From the NCBI RefSeq assembly GCF_009720725.1, contig NZ_WNKT01000035.1, forward strand, positions 1-41,581: 41,581 bases of DNA, given 5' to 3'. This DNA comes from Allochromatium palmeri (GTDB lineage Bacteria; Pseudomonadota; Gammaproteobacteria; Chromatiales; Chromatiaceae). Below, piece by piece: positions 16,366 to 24,261 of this stretch. The notes beneath the pieces were generated by a model. It made no database searches. It saw only the letters and a list, made by a program, of their open reading frames with translations, and had not been told where the DNA came from. A program made the translations under genes and the position numbers. Position 1 is the first letter of the stretch; every line of letters begins with the position of its first letter.

Positions 16366-17777
16366 GGACCCTTCTTCAACTGGTATTGCGCCAGCAGCAG
16401 CGCCAGGGCGCAGGAGGCCAGACGGGTGATGGCGTCATCGGCGCGACTGGTCAGCACGATGGGCACCCGTGCCCCGACCACCAGACCGGCGCCGGTGGCA
16501 TCGGCCAGATAGGTGAGCTGCTTGACCAGCATATTGGCCGCTTCCAGATCCGGCGCGACCAGGATGTCGGCGCGCCCGGCGACCTCGGAGACGATCCCCT
16601 TGGCGGCTGCCGCCGCCTCAGAGACGGCATTGTCGAAGGCCAGCGGACCATCGAGCCGGGCACCGCTGATCTGGCCGCGCTCGGCCATCTTGCACAGCGC
16701 GGCGGCCTCGACCGTCGAGCGGATGCGGGGATTGACGGTTTCGACGGCCGAGAGGATGGCGACCCTGGGTTGAGCGATACCGATCGCATGCGCCAGATCA
16801 ATGGCGTTCTGCACGATGTCGATCTTTTCCTCCAGGGTCGGATCGATGTTGATGCCGGCGTCGGTGATCAAGAGCGGACGCGGATAGGTCGGCACGTCGA
16901 AGGCGCTGACATGGCTGATACGCCGCTCGGTGCGCAGTCCCGAGTTGCGGCGCACCACCTCGCGCAGCAGTTCGTCGGAGTGCAATGAACCCTTCATGAT
17001 GGCGCTCACCGCGCCACTGCGGGCGAGCGCCACCGCCTGTTCGGCCGCCGCGTGGCTGTGGGGTACATCGACGATCTGGAACGCGCTGATATTCACCTCG
17101 GCCTCATCGGCCGCCTGCCGGATGCGCGCTTCCGGTCCCACCAGCACCGGGACGATGAGTCCGGCCTGGGCCGACTCGAAGGCCCCCTGCAGGGACTGTG
17201 CATCGACCGGATGCGCCACCGCCATCGCCACGGGTTCGGGCTGGGTCGCGGCGTCGAGCAGCTCGTGGAGCTGGGCCCGTTCGGCCAGGCGCACCCGCGG
17301 CAGGACGGTGCGTGCACGGCGGATTTTTTCAGTCGGTGCCAGCACATCGGCCACGCCCTCGATCACATGGCGGCCATCCTGATTGGTGCAGAAACAGTCG
17401 AAGGTGACGCGCTTTTTCTCGTCGTCCTTTTCGCGCACCTGGACCGTGACCTTGAGCACATCGCCCAGCCCGACCGGGGCGCGGAAACGCAGGGTCTGGC
17501 CCAGATAGATGGTGCCGGGGCCGGGCATCTCGGTACCGAGCACGGTGGAGATGAGCGCACCACCCCACATGCCGTGGGCGATGATCTCCTGGAAGCGGCT
17601 GCTCTTAGCGAAGTCCTCGTCGACATGGGCCGGATTGACGTCGCCCGACATCACCGCGAACAGCTTGATGTCGTCCATGGTCAGTCGGCGTTCGATGGTC
17701 GCGCTGTCCCCGACCGCGAGTTCATCGAAGGTCCGGTTCTCGATGAAGGTCTTTTCGTGATGGTTGTCCGTGACCAT
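16362..17777 (-). CDS. pta: Bifunctional MaoC-like hydratase / phosphate acetyltransferase
   Basis: This 471-residue fusion has an N-terminal MaoC-type hotdog domain (about residues 10-150), with the hydratase signature around FAVMSGDVNPAHVDEDFA and the AHGMWGGALIS helix. It is joined to a PTA/PTB phosphotransacylase domain (about 165-465) with GSLHSDELLR, RISHVSAFDVP, LLITDAGINIDP and GPLAFDNAVS. The second half makes acetyl phosphate (or another acyl phosphate) from acyl-CoA for AckA. The first half probably hydrates enoyl-CoA, linking the pair to fatty acid or polyhydroxyalkanoate metabolism. The fusion is a known annotated family. The gene lies four bases after fabI and overlaps ackA by four. 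The true acyl chain preference cannot be read from the sequence. Confidence 0.9.
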   Translation of the reverse strand: MVTDNHHEKTFIENRTFDELAVGDSATIERRLTMDDIKLFAVMSGDVNPAHVDEDFAKSSRFQEIIAHGMWGGALISTVLGTEMPGPGTIYLGQTLRFRAPVGLGDVLKVTVQVREKDDEKKRVTFDCFCTNQDGRHVIEGVADVLAPTEKIRRARTVLPRVRLAERAQLHELLDAATQPEPVAMAVAHPVDAQSLQGAFESAQAGLIVPVLVGPEARIRQAADEAEVNISAFQIVDVPHSHAAAEQAVALARSGAVSAIMKGSLHSDELLREVVRRNSGLRTERRISHVSAFDVPTYPRPLLITDAGINIDPTLEEKIDIVQNAIDLAHAIGIAQPRVAILSAVETVNPRIRSTVEAAALCKMAERGQISGARLDGPLAFDNAVSEAAAAAKGIVSEVAGRADILVAPDLEAANMLVKQLTYLADATGAGLVVGARVPIVLTSRADDAITRLASCALALLLAQYQLKKGP

Positions 17778-17781
17778 GGGT

Positions 17782-18558
17782 TCAGGCCCTCACGTTGACG
17801 CCGGCATCGACATAGGTCGTGCCACCGCTCAAGCCGCTGCCGGCCTCAGAGGCGAGGAACACGGCAGTGTGTCCGACGTCGTCGATGGTCGCCAGCCGCC
17901 GCAGCGGCGCACGGCTCTCGGCGCTCGCCAGCAGCTGGTCGAAGTCGGCGATGCCGGAGGCGGCACGGGTCTTGATCGGCCCCGGCGAGATGGCGTGGAC
18001 ACGGATGCCCTGTGGGCCGAGTTCGGTGGCCATGTAGCGCACCGATGCCTCCAGGGCGGCCTTGACCGGCCCCATGAAGTTGTAGTTGTCGACCACCTTT
18101 TCGGCGCCGTAGTAGGACAGGGTGATCAGGGTGCCGCCGTCCTTCAGCAGCGGCTCGGCGTGCCGGGCCAGCCGTATGAAGGAATGGCAGGAGATGTCCA
18201 TCGCCAGCGCAAAGCCCTCGCGCGAGCAGTCCACGACCCGCCCGTGCAGGTCATCCTTGAGGGCGAAGGCCATCGAGTGGATCAAGAAGTCGATCTTGCC
18301 CCAGCGGGTCGCGGCGCGCTCGAAGAGGGCGGCGACCTGGGCGTCGTCCTGGACGTCGCACAGGAGTGCTTCGGAATCGCTGAGTTCGGCCGCCAGCGGC
18401 AGTACATATTTATCGGCCTTGGCGTTGCCGTAGGTGAGCAGCAGCTCGGCCCCGGCCTGATGCATGGCGCGTGCGCAGCCGTAGGCAATGCTGTCGGCAT
18501 TGGCCAGTCCGGTGACGATGCCGGTCTTGCCGTGGAGCGAGAAGGGAGATGTCGACAT
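17782..18558 (-). CDS. fabI: Enoyl-[acyl-carrier-protein] reductase (NADH)
   Basis: From the ATG at 18558 the protein has 258 residues, the usual FabI length; an in-frame ATG at 18597 would add 13 residues lacking family resemblance. It is a short-chain dehydrogenase with a FabI-type nucleotide-binding start (GIVTGLANADSIAYG), the IDFLIHSMAF block and the catalytic Tyr/Lys region LSYYGAEKVVDNYNFMGPVKAAL, in which Tyr-x6-Met-x3-Lys is kept. It reduces the enoyl double bond in the last step of fatty acid elongation. Being first in an operon with MaoC-Pta and AckA, it may be a specialised paralogue rather than the main FabI; this is inference. Confidence 0.88.
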   Translation of the reverse strand: MSTSPFSLHGKTGIVTGLANADSIAYGCARAMHQAGAELLLTYGNAKADKYVLPLAAELSDSEALLCDVQDDAQVAALFERAATRWGKIDFLIHSMAFALKDDLHGRVVDCSREGFALAMDISCHSFIRLARHAEPLLKDGGTLITLSYYGAEKVVDNYNFMGPVKAALEASVRYMATELGPQGIRVHAISPGPIKTRAASGIADFDQLLASAESRAPLRRLATIDDVGHTAVFLASEAGSGLSGGTTYVDAGVNVRA

Positions 18559-18776
18559 AGAGGCTCTCGATGCGGGAAATGGGTTGATTAAGACCATTCG
18601 GTCCCCAATGAATTGTTGCGGTGCAGCACGTTTTCAAGTGTCTGTGGCAGCGGATCTCACTAGGATCTGGGGTGACAGGCGTCGGATGTATGAATGGCTG
18701 GGCCGAGGTATGACGGCGCGTGTCGGCTGTCGTTCGCAGGCCGCCCGCCTTGAAGGTGACCAGGATTCGGTGTCGA

Positions 18777-19085
18777 ATGGAATCAGCACAGGGACTGCCG
18801 ACTAGCTTGACTCAGGAGGCCAGAGACACGAACCAAGAAAATCTGATAAGGAAATCGGCCTCGGTCGATAATGAAACGACCCGCCGCGAGATCAGTCGAC
18901 TACTCGACAAGGATGCGCGACCGATCTTGAAGGGTAAGCGGGTGACGGACATCGATTCCGTCGGTATCCGAGCGATCCTGACCAGCGCCAGAAAACGCGG
19001 GGCCAAGCGCGTGGTCTCGATGTTATATGTCTACCTGCATGCGGCATTCGCCAGCATGCGCCGTTCCCCGGACTTGGCGACCTGA
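18777..19085 (+). pseudogene. Tyrosine integrase fragment, core-binding domain
   Basis: About 100 residues resemble the SAM-like core-binding domain of tyrosine recombinases: TTRREISRLLDKDARPIL, KRVTDIDSVGIRAIL and RKRGAKRVVSMLYVYLHAAFA. The frame stops where the catalytic domain should begin, so it is a remnant. A matching C-terminal piece lies 2.3 kb to the right on the same strand beside tRNA-Arg. The two may be halves of one integrase, with the AbiE operon lying between. The upstream 18559-18776 shows nothing recognisable. Confidence 0.55.
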
Positions 19086-19093
19086 TCGATGGC

Positions 19094-19948
19094 TCAAAGT
19101 GCTCGAACGCGTGTCAGCCCGTGACCAAAGGCGCCCAACGTGCGTCTCGCCCGTTCCGGATTCCGCGCCTCGACCTCTCCGATCAAACAGAGCGGGCCGT
19201 TCGGATCGGTTTCACGCGCGACGATCATGCTGGCTCTGGTGACGATCGCCTGAGCGCGTTGACTGTGTTGATCGATGACCGTGCGCGCCTGACATCCGAT
19301 CAACCAGGCACCGGCCAGGTCGGAATCGAAGTCATCCAGATCGAACAGCGCCGGCGCGATGTCGAGCAACCGCTCAAGTCCAGCCATCCGAAACGCATGG
19401 TCGAGCACGAACAACAGATCGCTGGCATCTTTGCGTGGCTGCGCCCAATGACGATCTTCCCAGGCAAACAGCTTGAGTAGCGCCAACATGGGGATCGTGA
19501 TGACCGCAAGCGGCACGGTCCCCGGCAGCATGACGGTCGCTGTTACCGCGTTGGCTTCGGTATAGCCGATCACGGACATCACGGTTTCGTCCGGTGGCGG
19601 CCAGACGATCTGGGCCTCGGGAGACTCGACACCGCCGAACGGCAGGATGTCGACGACGGTTCCAATTCGATTGCGGAGACGGTGTTGAGCCCGCTCGTCC
19701 GGCTTGAAGCATCCGCTTTCGATCAGCCGCTTAGTCAACGCCATGTAGGCTGGCCAATCGGATACCGCGAAGGCGAAATCCACATCGGTTGTTTTACGCG
19801 GCGGCTCGACGCCGTGATAGTGCTGGAGCAACAGATCCCTTGCCGCTGCCCCAACCAGCATGAAATTGACCCCGGCGGAGTGGTCGCGGATGTCTCTGAC
19901 GATGTCGCCGAGGGCACGCAGATCGTCCTTATCCTGAAAATCGATCAA
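19094..19948 (-). CDS. AbiEii-type nucleotidyltransferase toxin
   Basis: The 284-residue protein has a nucleotidyltransferase fold start: LVGAAARDLLL (about 32-41) followed by the metal-binding DxD in TTDVDFAFAV (Asp55, Asp57). This fits the nucleotidyl transferase AbiEii/AbiGii toxin family, the toxin half of type IV toxin-antitoxin and abortive-infection systems. Its start overlaps the end of the AbiEi-family gene by 20 bases, in the usual antitoxin-then-toxin order. The 3' end stops nine bases from the integrase remnant. Whether it transfers nucleotides to tRNA, as some relatives do, cannot be decided here. Confidence 0.82.
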   Translation of the reverse strand: MIDFQDKDDLRALGDIVRDIRDHSAGVNFMLVGAAARDLLLQHYHGVEPPRKTTDVDFAFAVSDWPAYMALTKRLIESGCFKPDERAQHRLRNRIGTVVDILPFGGVESPEAQIVWPPPDETVMSVIGYTEANAVTATVMLPGTVPLAVITIPMLALLKLFAWEDRHWAQPRKDASDLLFVLDHAFRMAGLERLLDIAPALFDLDDFDSDLAGAWLIGCQARTVIDQHSQRAQAIVTRASMIVARETDPNGPLCLIGEVEARNPERARRTLGAFGHGLTRVRAL

Positions 19949-20966
19949 GGAGTCGTCCCTCCATGTCCTGGGCTGCTTCGAGACAGCGCGCGTCGCCGGT
20001 CGCCAAGAGATCGGCGTAGATCAGCAACGGCGGGGCCAACTCCGGCGGGGCCGACTCGAAACCCCAGAATTTGCTGAGGATCTCGACATTGCCATCCGGG
20101 GCGGATCGCATGGGTTGCTTGGTCATGAACCGCAATGACGCGGCCTTGGTTCCGTAGAGTGTCACGGTTTGCGGCTCGATGATGCCGGTGATTCTGGCGG
20201 CGGCGGCCTCTCCGCCAAGAACCAGTCCGTCCTGCGCGAAATCGAGTTCGTGCCACCAGCTGAGTGTTGGAGCCTGGAAGAGGCGCAATCGCAGTTTTGG
20301 CCTCAGAGTCCGGGCATACGCCTCCACCCACTGGCGCAGCAGACGCTCGGGTTGGAGTAGCCGGCGCTGGCCGCCGATCTCGGCGAGGAAACCGAGCTGA
20401 GTCAGCTCAGCCATCACCCAGCCGACCGTGCCGTGCGCGACGCCGGCTTGATCGGCAATGGTTCGATAGGGCTGGCCCGCCAATCCCGGCACCGCCAGCA
20501 AGGCAAACAACACCCGCAGTCCGCTGGCCTTGAAGGCTCGACTGGGCGCCGATGGGTGAAGGCGTTCCGGCGGACGCTCACCCTTGACCCAAATCAGCAG
20601 GGCAGGGCGGGTCAGGAAGGCGTTGCCGGCGCTGTCGATAAATTGGAGACCGAGGTTCCGCAGTCGCTCAGCCAAGGGCGGGGACACATGATCGGTGACC
20701 AGCAGGGCGTCGGGGCCGAGTTCCTTGAGCCGTAGCGCGATCGCGCCAAGTGTCGCTGGTCGCAAACCGCGCTTCGCTGCGACGCGGTACAGTGCCGAAC
20801 CGCCGCTCCAGTGCAGGCGCAAGCGGGCGTCCGCGCGGTCCAGCCGCTCGCGGGCGTCGAGGTTCGCCGTGATGTCGAACCGAGCGAGTTGCGCAACCGC
20901 CCCTTCGATCAGTTCCATGTCCGATGATGCCAGCGTGTCCACGGATATGTCGTGTCCATGTTTCAT
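19929..20966 (-). CDS. AbiEi-family type IV antitoxin / winged-helix regulator
   Basis: The 345-residue protein has a central winged-helix (about 140-200, with TIADQAGVAHGTVGWVMAEL) followed by an AbiEi-like C-terminal region (LVLGGEAAAARITGI, TVTLYGT). Such proteins repress their own operon and counteract the AbiEii toxin without binding it. The ATG at 20966 overlaps the stop of the upstream HTH gene by four bases (ATGA), which supports this start despite the lack of a Shine-Dalgarno. Met17 is an alternative. The N-terminal 130 residues contain a WSGGSALY block and a region resembling a degenerate nuclease-like domain, longer than in minimal AbiEi proteins. Confidence 0.8.
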   Translation of the reverse strand: MKHGHDISVDTLASSDMELIEGAVAQLARFDITANLDARERLDRADARLRLHWSGGSALYRVAAKRGLRPATLGAIALRLKELGPDALLVTDHVSPPLAERLRNLGLQFIDSAGNAFLTRPALLIWVKGERPPERLHPSAPSRAFKASGLRVLFALLAVPGLAGQPYRTIADQAGVAHGTVGWVMAELTQLGFLAEIGGQRRLLQPERLLRQWVEAYARTLRPKLRLRLFQAPTLSWWHELDFAQDGLVLGGEAAAARITGIIEPQTVTLYGTKAASLRFMTKQPMRSAPDGNVEILSKFWGFESAPPELAPPLLIYADLLATGDARCLEAAQDMEGRLLDRFSG

Positions 20967-21397
20967 GGATATTGCGAGAAATTAGACGCAATGAGGCCGG
21001 CATGCAAGGCGTCACGTCCACGAAGATCTGGACACGCCCTTCTCGGGCGTCTGAACTCACCCCTGATCGGCGTTGTTTCGGGCCATATCCGCAAACGTGG
21101 GCGAGGCCCCAGGCTGGCGCGACCGGCCCGCACGTTGGAGATGGTGTTGCGTGCCACCCCGAGGAAGTCCGCCAGCTCCGTATCCGTTCTGAATCCACAG
21201 GCTGACTGGACCAGGTCAATGAGTTCGCCATCCGGTGTGGGAGTGGGTTGCGGACGCTGACGGGCATTCGCCTGTCGCTGGGCCAGCGCATGGCTGGAAC
21301 GGCGAATGCGCTCGCTCAGTTGCTCGGGCAAGATGCTTTCCAGCCATTGGCGACTGTGCAGAAAGCCGATGCGATCCATGATCTTCAGGCGCTGCAT
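20963..21397 (-). CDS. Small helix-turn-helix protein heading the AbiE operon
   Basis: From the ATG at 21397 (GGGGA just upstream) the frame gives 144 residues. The middle contains a Cro/CI-like HTH: FRTDTELADFLGVARNTISNVRAGRASLGPRPRLRI, typical of small phage-type regulators. The 40 residues after it are Arg/Pro-rich and look unlike a conserved domain, so a frameshift near 21080 is possible. On the other hand the stop forms an ATGA overlap with the AbiEi gene, as expected for a real first gene of the operon. It may be an extra operon regulator. Confidence 0.5.
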   Translation of the reverse strand: MQRLKIMDRIGFLHSRQWLESILPEQLSERIRRSSHALAQRQANARQRPQPTPTPDGELIDLVQSACGFRTDTELADFLGVARNTISNVRAGRASLGPRPRLRIWPETTPIRGEFRRPRRACPDLRGRDALHAGLIASNFSQYP

Positions 21398-21425
21398 GAT
21401 CCCCGGTCGCGCCTTGCCGTGGCGA

Positions 21426-21575
21426 ACACTATGTTTGATGGGGCACTCGGACGGAGACATCACGACGCACTACTCGGCACCGGAGATCGGCGAGTTGCTG
21501 AGAGCGGCGGAAAAAGTGGTAGATCGCAGTCGCGCTGAGACTCCTGTTCTCGGAGTCGTCAGGTCCGCCGCATGA
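21426..21575 (+). pseudogene. Tyrosine integrase fragment, C-terminal end
   Basis: The frame carries LMGHSDGDITTHYSAPEIGELLRAAEKVV, the end of a phage-type integrase with the conserved GH(S) histidine motif and the tyrosine of THYS. The rest of the catalytic domain is missing upstream. It ends 60 bases from the 3' end of tRNA-Arg, the normal place for an integrase whose attachment site is the tRNA gene. Confidence 0.7.
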
Positions 21576-21592
21576 CGGAGTTGTCGGAAATG

Positions 21593-21627
21593 AAAAAGGG
21601 CTAGGTGAAAAAATCACCTAACCCTTT
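21593..21627 (-). terminator. Terminator of tRNA-Arg
   Basis: A 13-bp near-perfect stem (21596-21608 with 21614-21626) has a 5-base loop and a T-run on the minus strand, starting directly after the tRNA CCA end. Confidence 0.85.
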
Positions 21628-21634
21628 GGTATAA

Positions 21635-21711
21635 TGGCGCGCCCGGAGAGATTCGAACTCCCGACCACCTGGTTCGTAGCCAGGTACTCTATCCAGCTGA
21701 GCTACGGGCGC
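21635..21711 (-). tRNA. tRNA-Arg (anticodon ACG)
   Basis: The 77-base cloverleaf reads, on the minus strand, a 7-bp acceptor stem GCGCCCG/CGGGCGC, a D-arm with AGCTGGATA, the anticodon stem CCTGG/CCAGG around CTACGAA, a T-arm with TTCGAAT, discriminator G and an encoded CCA. The anticodon ACG decodes CGN arginine codons after A-to-I editing. An integrase remnant lies just past its 3' end, so this is a probable attachment site. Confidence 0.97.
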
Positions 21712-21795
21712 TTTTTGATGTAGCGGTTTGTCGATATCTAATCAGTGATGGCTGATTTTTTGATCTCGAACAACCGAGACGCGTATTATTCATAA

Positions 21796-21841
21796 AGCGC
21801 CTGAGCCTGTCAACATCCAGGCGCTAATTTTTTCGCAGAGC
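21796..21841. terminator. Hairpin between tRNA-Arg and pdxH
   Basis: A 7-bp stem AGCGCCT/AGGCGCT has a long loop. The T-run (TTTTTT) is on the plus-strand side, although the neighbouring genes are on the minus strand; on that strand it is followed only by TTTATGAATAAT. It may still end pdxH transcription. A second weak hairpin (AATCAG/CTGATT) lies near 21740-21765. Confidence 0.35.
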
Positions 21842-21862
21842 CAATCCGGCAGCGGACGAACC

Positions 21863-22507
21863 TCAAGGCGCCAGCCGCTCGATCGACCACGCCTCGCCAT
21901 CCTGCCTGACATAGCGGAAGCGATCGTGCAGCCGACTCTCACGCCCCTGCCAGAACTCGATCATGTTCGGCACGACCCGATAGCCGCCCCAGAAATCGGG
22001 CAGGGGAATCTCACCCTGCGAGAAACGACGCGCCATCTCAGCGACCTTCATCTCCAGCAGCGAGCGCGTGCCGATGACCTGGCTCTGGGGCGAGGCCCAG
22101 GCGCCGATCTGACTGCCGCGCGGACGAGTCGTGAAATAGGCCAGTGACTCAGCCGTTGAGATCCGTTCGGCACGTCCCCTGATCTGGATCTGTCGTGCCA
22201 GAGCCACCCAGGGAAACAGCATGGCCACCTGTGGGTTGACCTCGATCTCGCGCGATTTGCGGCTCTCGTAGTTGGTGAAAAAGACGAAGCCGCGCGCGTC
22301 GTAGAGTTTGAGTAGCACGGTGCGTGCCGAGGGCTGACCCTGCGCGTCGACAGTGCAGAGCGTCAGACCGTTCGGTTCTGGCAGATCGGTCGCGATGGCC
22401 AGTTCATACCAACGCTGAAACTGCCGGATCGGATCGCGATCGAGCTCGGAACGCGCGAGACCATGCGCCATCAGCTCGCGTCTCAGAACCTCCGGGTTGG
22501 CATTCAT
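21863..22507 (-). CDS. pdxH: Pyridoxamine 5'-phosphate oxidase
   Basis: This 214-residue FMN flavoprotein oxidises pyridoxine or pyridoxamine 5'-phosphate to pyridoxal 5'-phosphate. Family motifs are visible in order: DPIRQFQRWYELA, SARTVLLKLYDARGFVFFTNYESRKS (FMN and substrate binding), RQIQIRGRAERI, and the C-terminal signature FWGGYRVVPNMIEFWQGRESRLHDRFRY. The end RLAP is as expected. The ATG at 22507 is chosen because GGAGGGG lies immediately upstream; an ATG at 22537 has no such support. It is divergent from aceA across 335 bases. Confidence 0.96.
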   Translation of the reverse strand: MNANPEVLRRELMAHGLARSELDRDPIRQFQRWYELAIATDLPEPNGLTLCTVDAQGQPSARTVLLKLYDARGFVFFTNYESRKSREIEVNPQVAMLFPWVALARQIQIRGRAERISTAESLAYFTTRPRGSQIGAWASPQSQVIGTRSLLEMKVAEMARRFSQGEIPLPDFWGGYRVVPNMIEFWQGRESRLHDRFRYVRQDGEAWSIERLAP

Positions 22508-22842
22508 AGCCCCTCCGGATGCTGGCTGGCGCCGCATTGGCTGACGCTGGACATGAGTTCAACGCGCGCTCGATCGCCGGGCGAGTCGAAGCACACAGAA
22601 ATAGTACCGAAATTCTTCATTGAGAATTATCAATCCAAATAAAGAAAATTAGGATAATTGACTCGTCAAATGCTGACAGTCTCGGTAGGTTTAAAGGTCA
22701 AGACCCAGCATCACGGTCAAACATAGCCTTGTCCAAACTCCCGGTCGACCCTAAATCTCGATCGCGGAACGCCACGATGAATCATGACGATCCGGACAAG
22801 GGCAGTCTTCAATGTCAGACAACCACTGAGGAATCGCGCCAA
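22508..22842. other. Divergent promoter region pdxH / aceA
   Basis: This is 335 bases without a gene. It becomes clearly AT-rich at 22598-22670. Apart from the FNR-like box listed separately there is a GATAAT hexamer at 22653-22658, a plausible -10 for aceA that would put the start near 22665 and leave a leader of about 175 bases. An in-frame extension of aceA back to 22729 has no family resemblance. Confidence 0.45.
22620..22633 (+). promoter_or_regulatory. FNR-like box upstream of aceA
   Basis: TTGAGAATTATCAA matches TTGAT-N4-ATCAA at nine of ten positions. Its centre is about 38-41 bases before the start predicted from the GATAAT hexamer, the position of class II FNR activation. It shares the core AATTATCA with the site before the hydrogenase. 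Confidence 0.5.
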
Positions 22843-24150
22843 ATGAACCGCCAAGATCAGATCCAGGCTATCGAACAGGACTGGGCCGAGAATCCACGCT
22901 GGACCGATGTCAAACGCGGCTACAGCGCCGCCGACGTAGTACGTCTGCGTGGCTCTGTCCAGCCTGAGCACACCTATGCCAAGCTCGGCGCCGAGAAGCT
23001 CTGGAAGCGGGTCCGTGGCGAGTCCAGGAAGGGCTATGTCAACTGCATGGGAGCCATCACCGGTGGTCAGGCGATGCAGCAGGCCAAGGCCGGCATCGAG
23101 GCCATCTATCTCTCGGGCTGGCAGGTCGCCGCCGATGGCAACACCTCCGAGACCATGTACCCTGACCAGTCGCTCTACGCCTATGACTCGGTGCCGACCA
23201 TGGTGCGGCGCATCAACAACAGCTTCAAGCGTGCCGACGAGATCCAGTGGTCGCGCGGCATCGGTCCGGGCGACGAAGGTTACGTCGATTACTTCCTGCC
23301 GATCGTCGCCGATGCCGAGGCCGGTTTCGGCGGCGTGCTCAACGCCTTCGAGCTAATGAAGAACATGATCGCCAATGGCGCCGCCGGTGTCCATTTCGAG
23401 GATCAGCTCGCGGCGGTCAAGAAGTGCGGTCACATGGGCGGCAAGGTGCTGGTGCCCACGCGCGAGGCGGTGCAGAAGCTGATCGCGGCGCGTCTGGCCG
23501 CCGACGTCATGGGTGTGCCGACGTTGCTGCTGGCGCGCACCGACGCTGAAGCCGCCAACCTGCTCACCAGCGATGTCGACGACAACGACCGTCCTTTCGT
23601 CATCGGTGAGCGTACCGACGAGGGCTTCTACCGGGTCAAGAATGGTCTGGAGCAGGCCATCAGTCGTGGTCTGGCCTATGCGCCCTATGCCGATCTGGTG
23701 TGGTGTGAGACCGGCACGCCGGATCTCGGCTTCGCGCGTGAGTTCGCGCAGGCGGTGCTCGGTGAGAACCCCAACAAGCTGCTGGCCTACAACTGTTCGC
23801 CGTCGTTCAACTGGAAGAAGAATCTGGATGATCGCAGCATCGCGCGCTTCCAGGACGAGCTGGCCGACATGGGCTACAAGTACCAGTTCATCACGCTCGC
23901 CGGCATTCACAGCATGTGGTACAACATGTTCGATCTGGCCTATGACTATGCGCGTGGCGAGGGTATGCGCCACTATGTCGAGAAGGTCCAGGGGCCGGAG
24001 TTCGCCGCGCGCGACAAGGGCTATACCTTCGTCTCGCATCAGCAGGAGGTGGGCGCCGGTTACTTCGACGACGTGACCACGGTCATCCAGGGCGGTCAAT
24101 CGTCCGTCACGGCGCTGACCGGCTCGACCGAGGAAGAACAGTTCCACTGA
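22843..24150 (+). CDS. aceA: Isocitrate lyase
   Basis: This 435-residue protein cleaves isocitrate to glyoxylate and succinate, the first step of the glyoxylate shunt needed for growth on acetate. The active-site signature [14 protein letters not shown] is present with Cys195. [27 protein letters not shown] and the C-terminal [12 protein letters not shown] match the family, and the length is that of the E. coli type. The ATG at 22843 is preferred over upstream in-frame starts because it begins the conserved region and has GAGGA upstream. Malate synthase is not adjacent. It ends at a shared terminator with the convergent nrdA. With ackA-pta nearby it fits acetate metabolism. Confidence 0.97.
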   Translation: MNRQDQIQAIEQDWAENPRWTDVKRGYSAADVVRLRGSVQPEHTYAKLGAEKLWKRVRGESRKGYVNCMGAITGGQAMQQAKAGIEAIYLSGWQVAADGNTSETMYPDQSLYAYDSVPTMVRRINNSFKRADEIQWSRGIGPGDEGYVDYFLPIVADAEAGFGGVLNAFELMKNMIANGAAGVHFEDQLAAVKKCGHMGGKVLVPTREAVQKLIAARLAADVMGVPTLLLARTDAEAANLLTSDVDDNDRPFVIGERTDEGFYRVKNGLEQAISRGLAYAPYADLVWCETGTPDLGFAREFAQAVLGENPNKLLAYNCSPSFNWKKNLDDRSIARFQDELADMGYKYQFITLAGIHSMWYNMFDLAYDYARGEGMRHYVEKVQGPEFAARDKGYTFVSHQQEVGAGYFDDVTTVIQGGQSSVTALTGSTEEEQFH

Positions 24151-24204
24151 GTCGCGGTCTGAGCGGCCTGGTCTGATCCGGGCCGAGTCAGGAGTCGATC
24201 AACG

Positions 24205-24239
24205 AAAACGCGCGAGGGTGGAAATCCTCGCGCGTTTTT
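24205..24239. terminator. Bidirectional terminator between aceA and nrdA
   Basis: A 13-bp stem (24205-24217 with 24226-24238), CGCGCGAGG at its core, has an 8-base loop and A- and T-runs on its two sides, so it can end both convergent genes. Confidence 0.92.
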
Positions 24240-24261
24240 GCGTGCGTCGCTGGGACTACGA

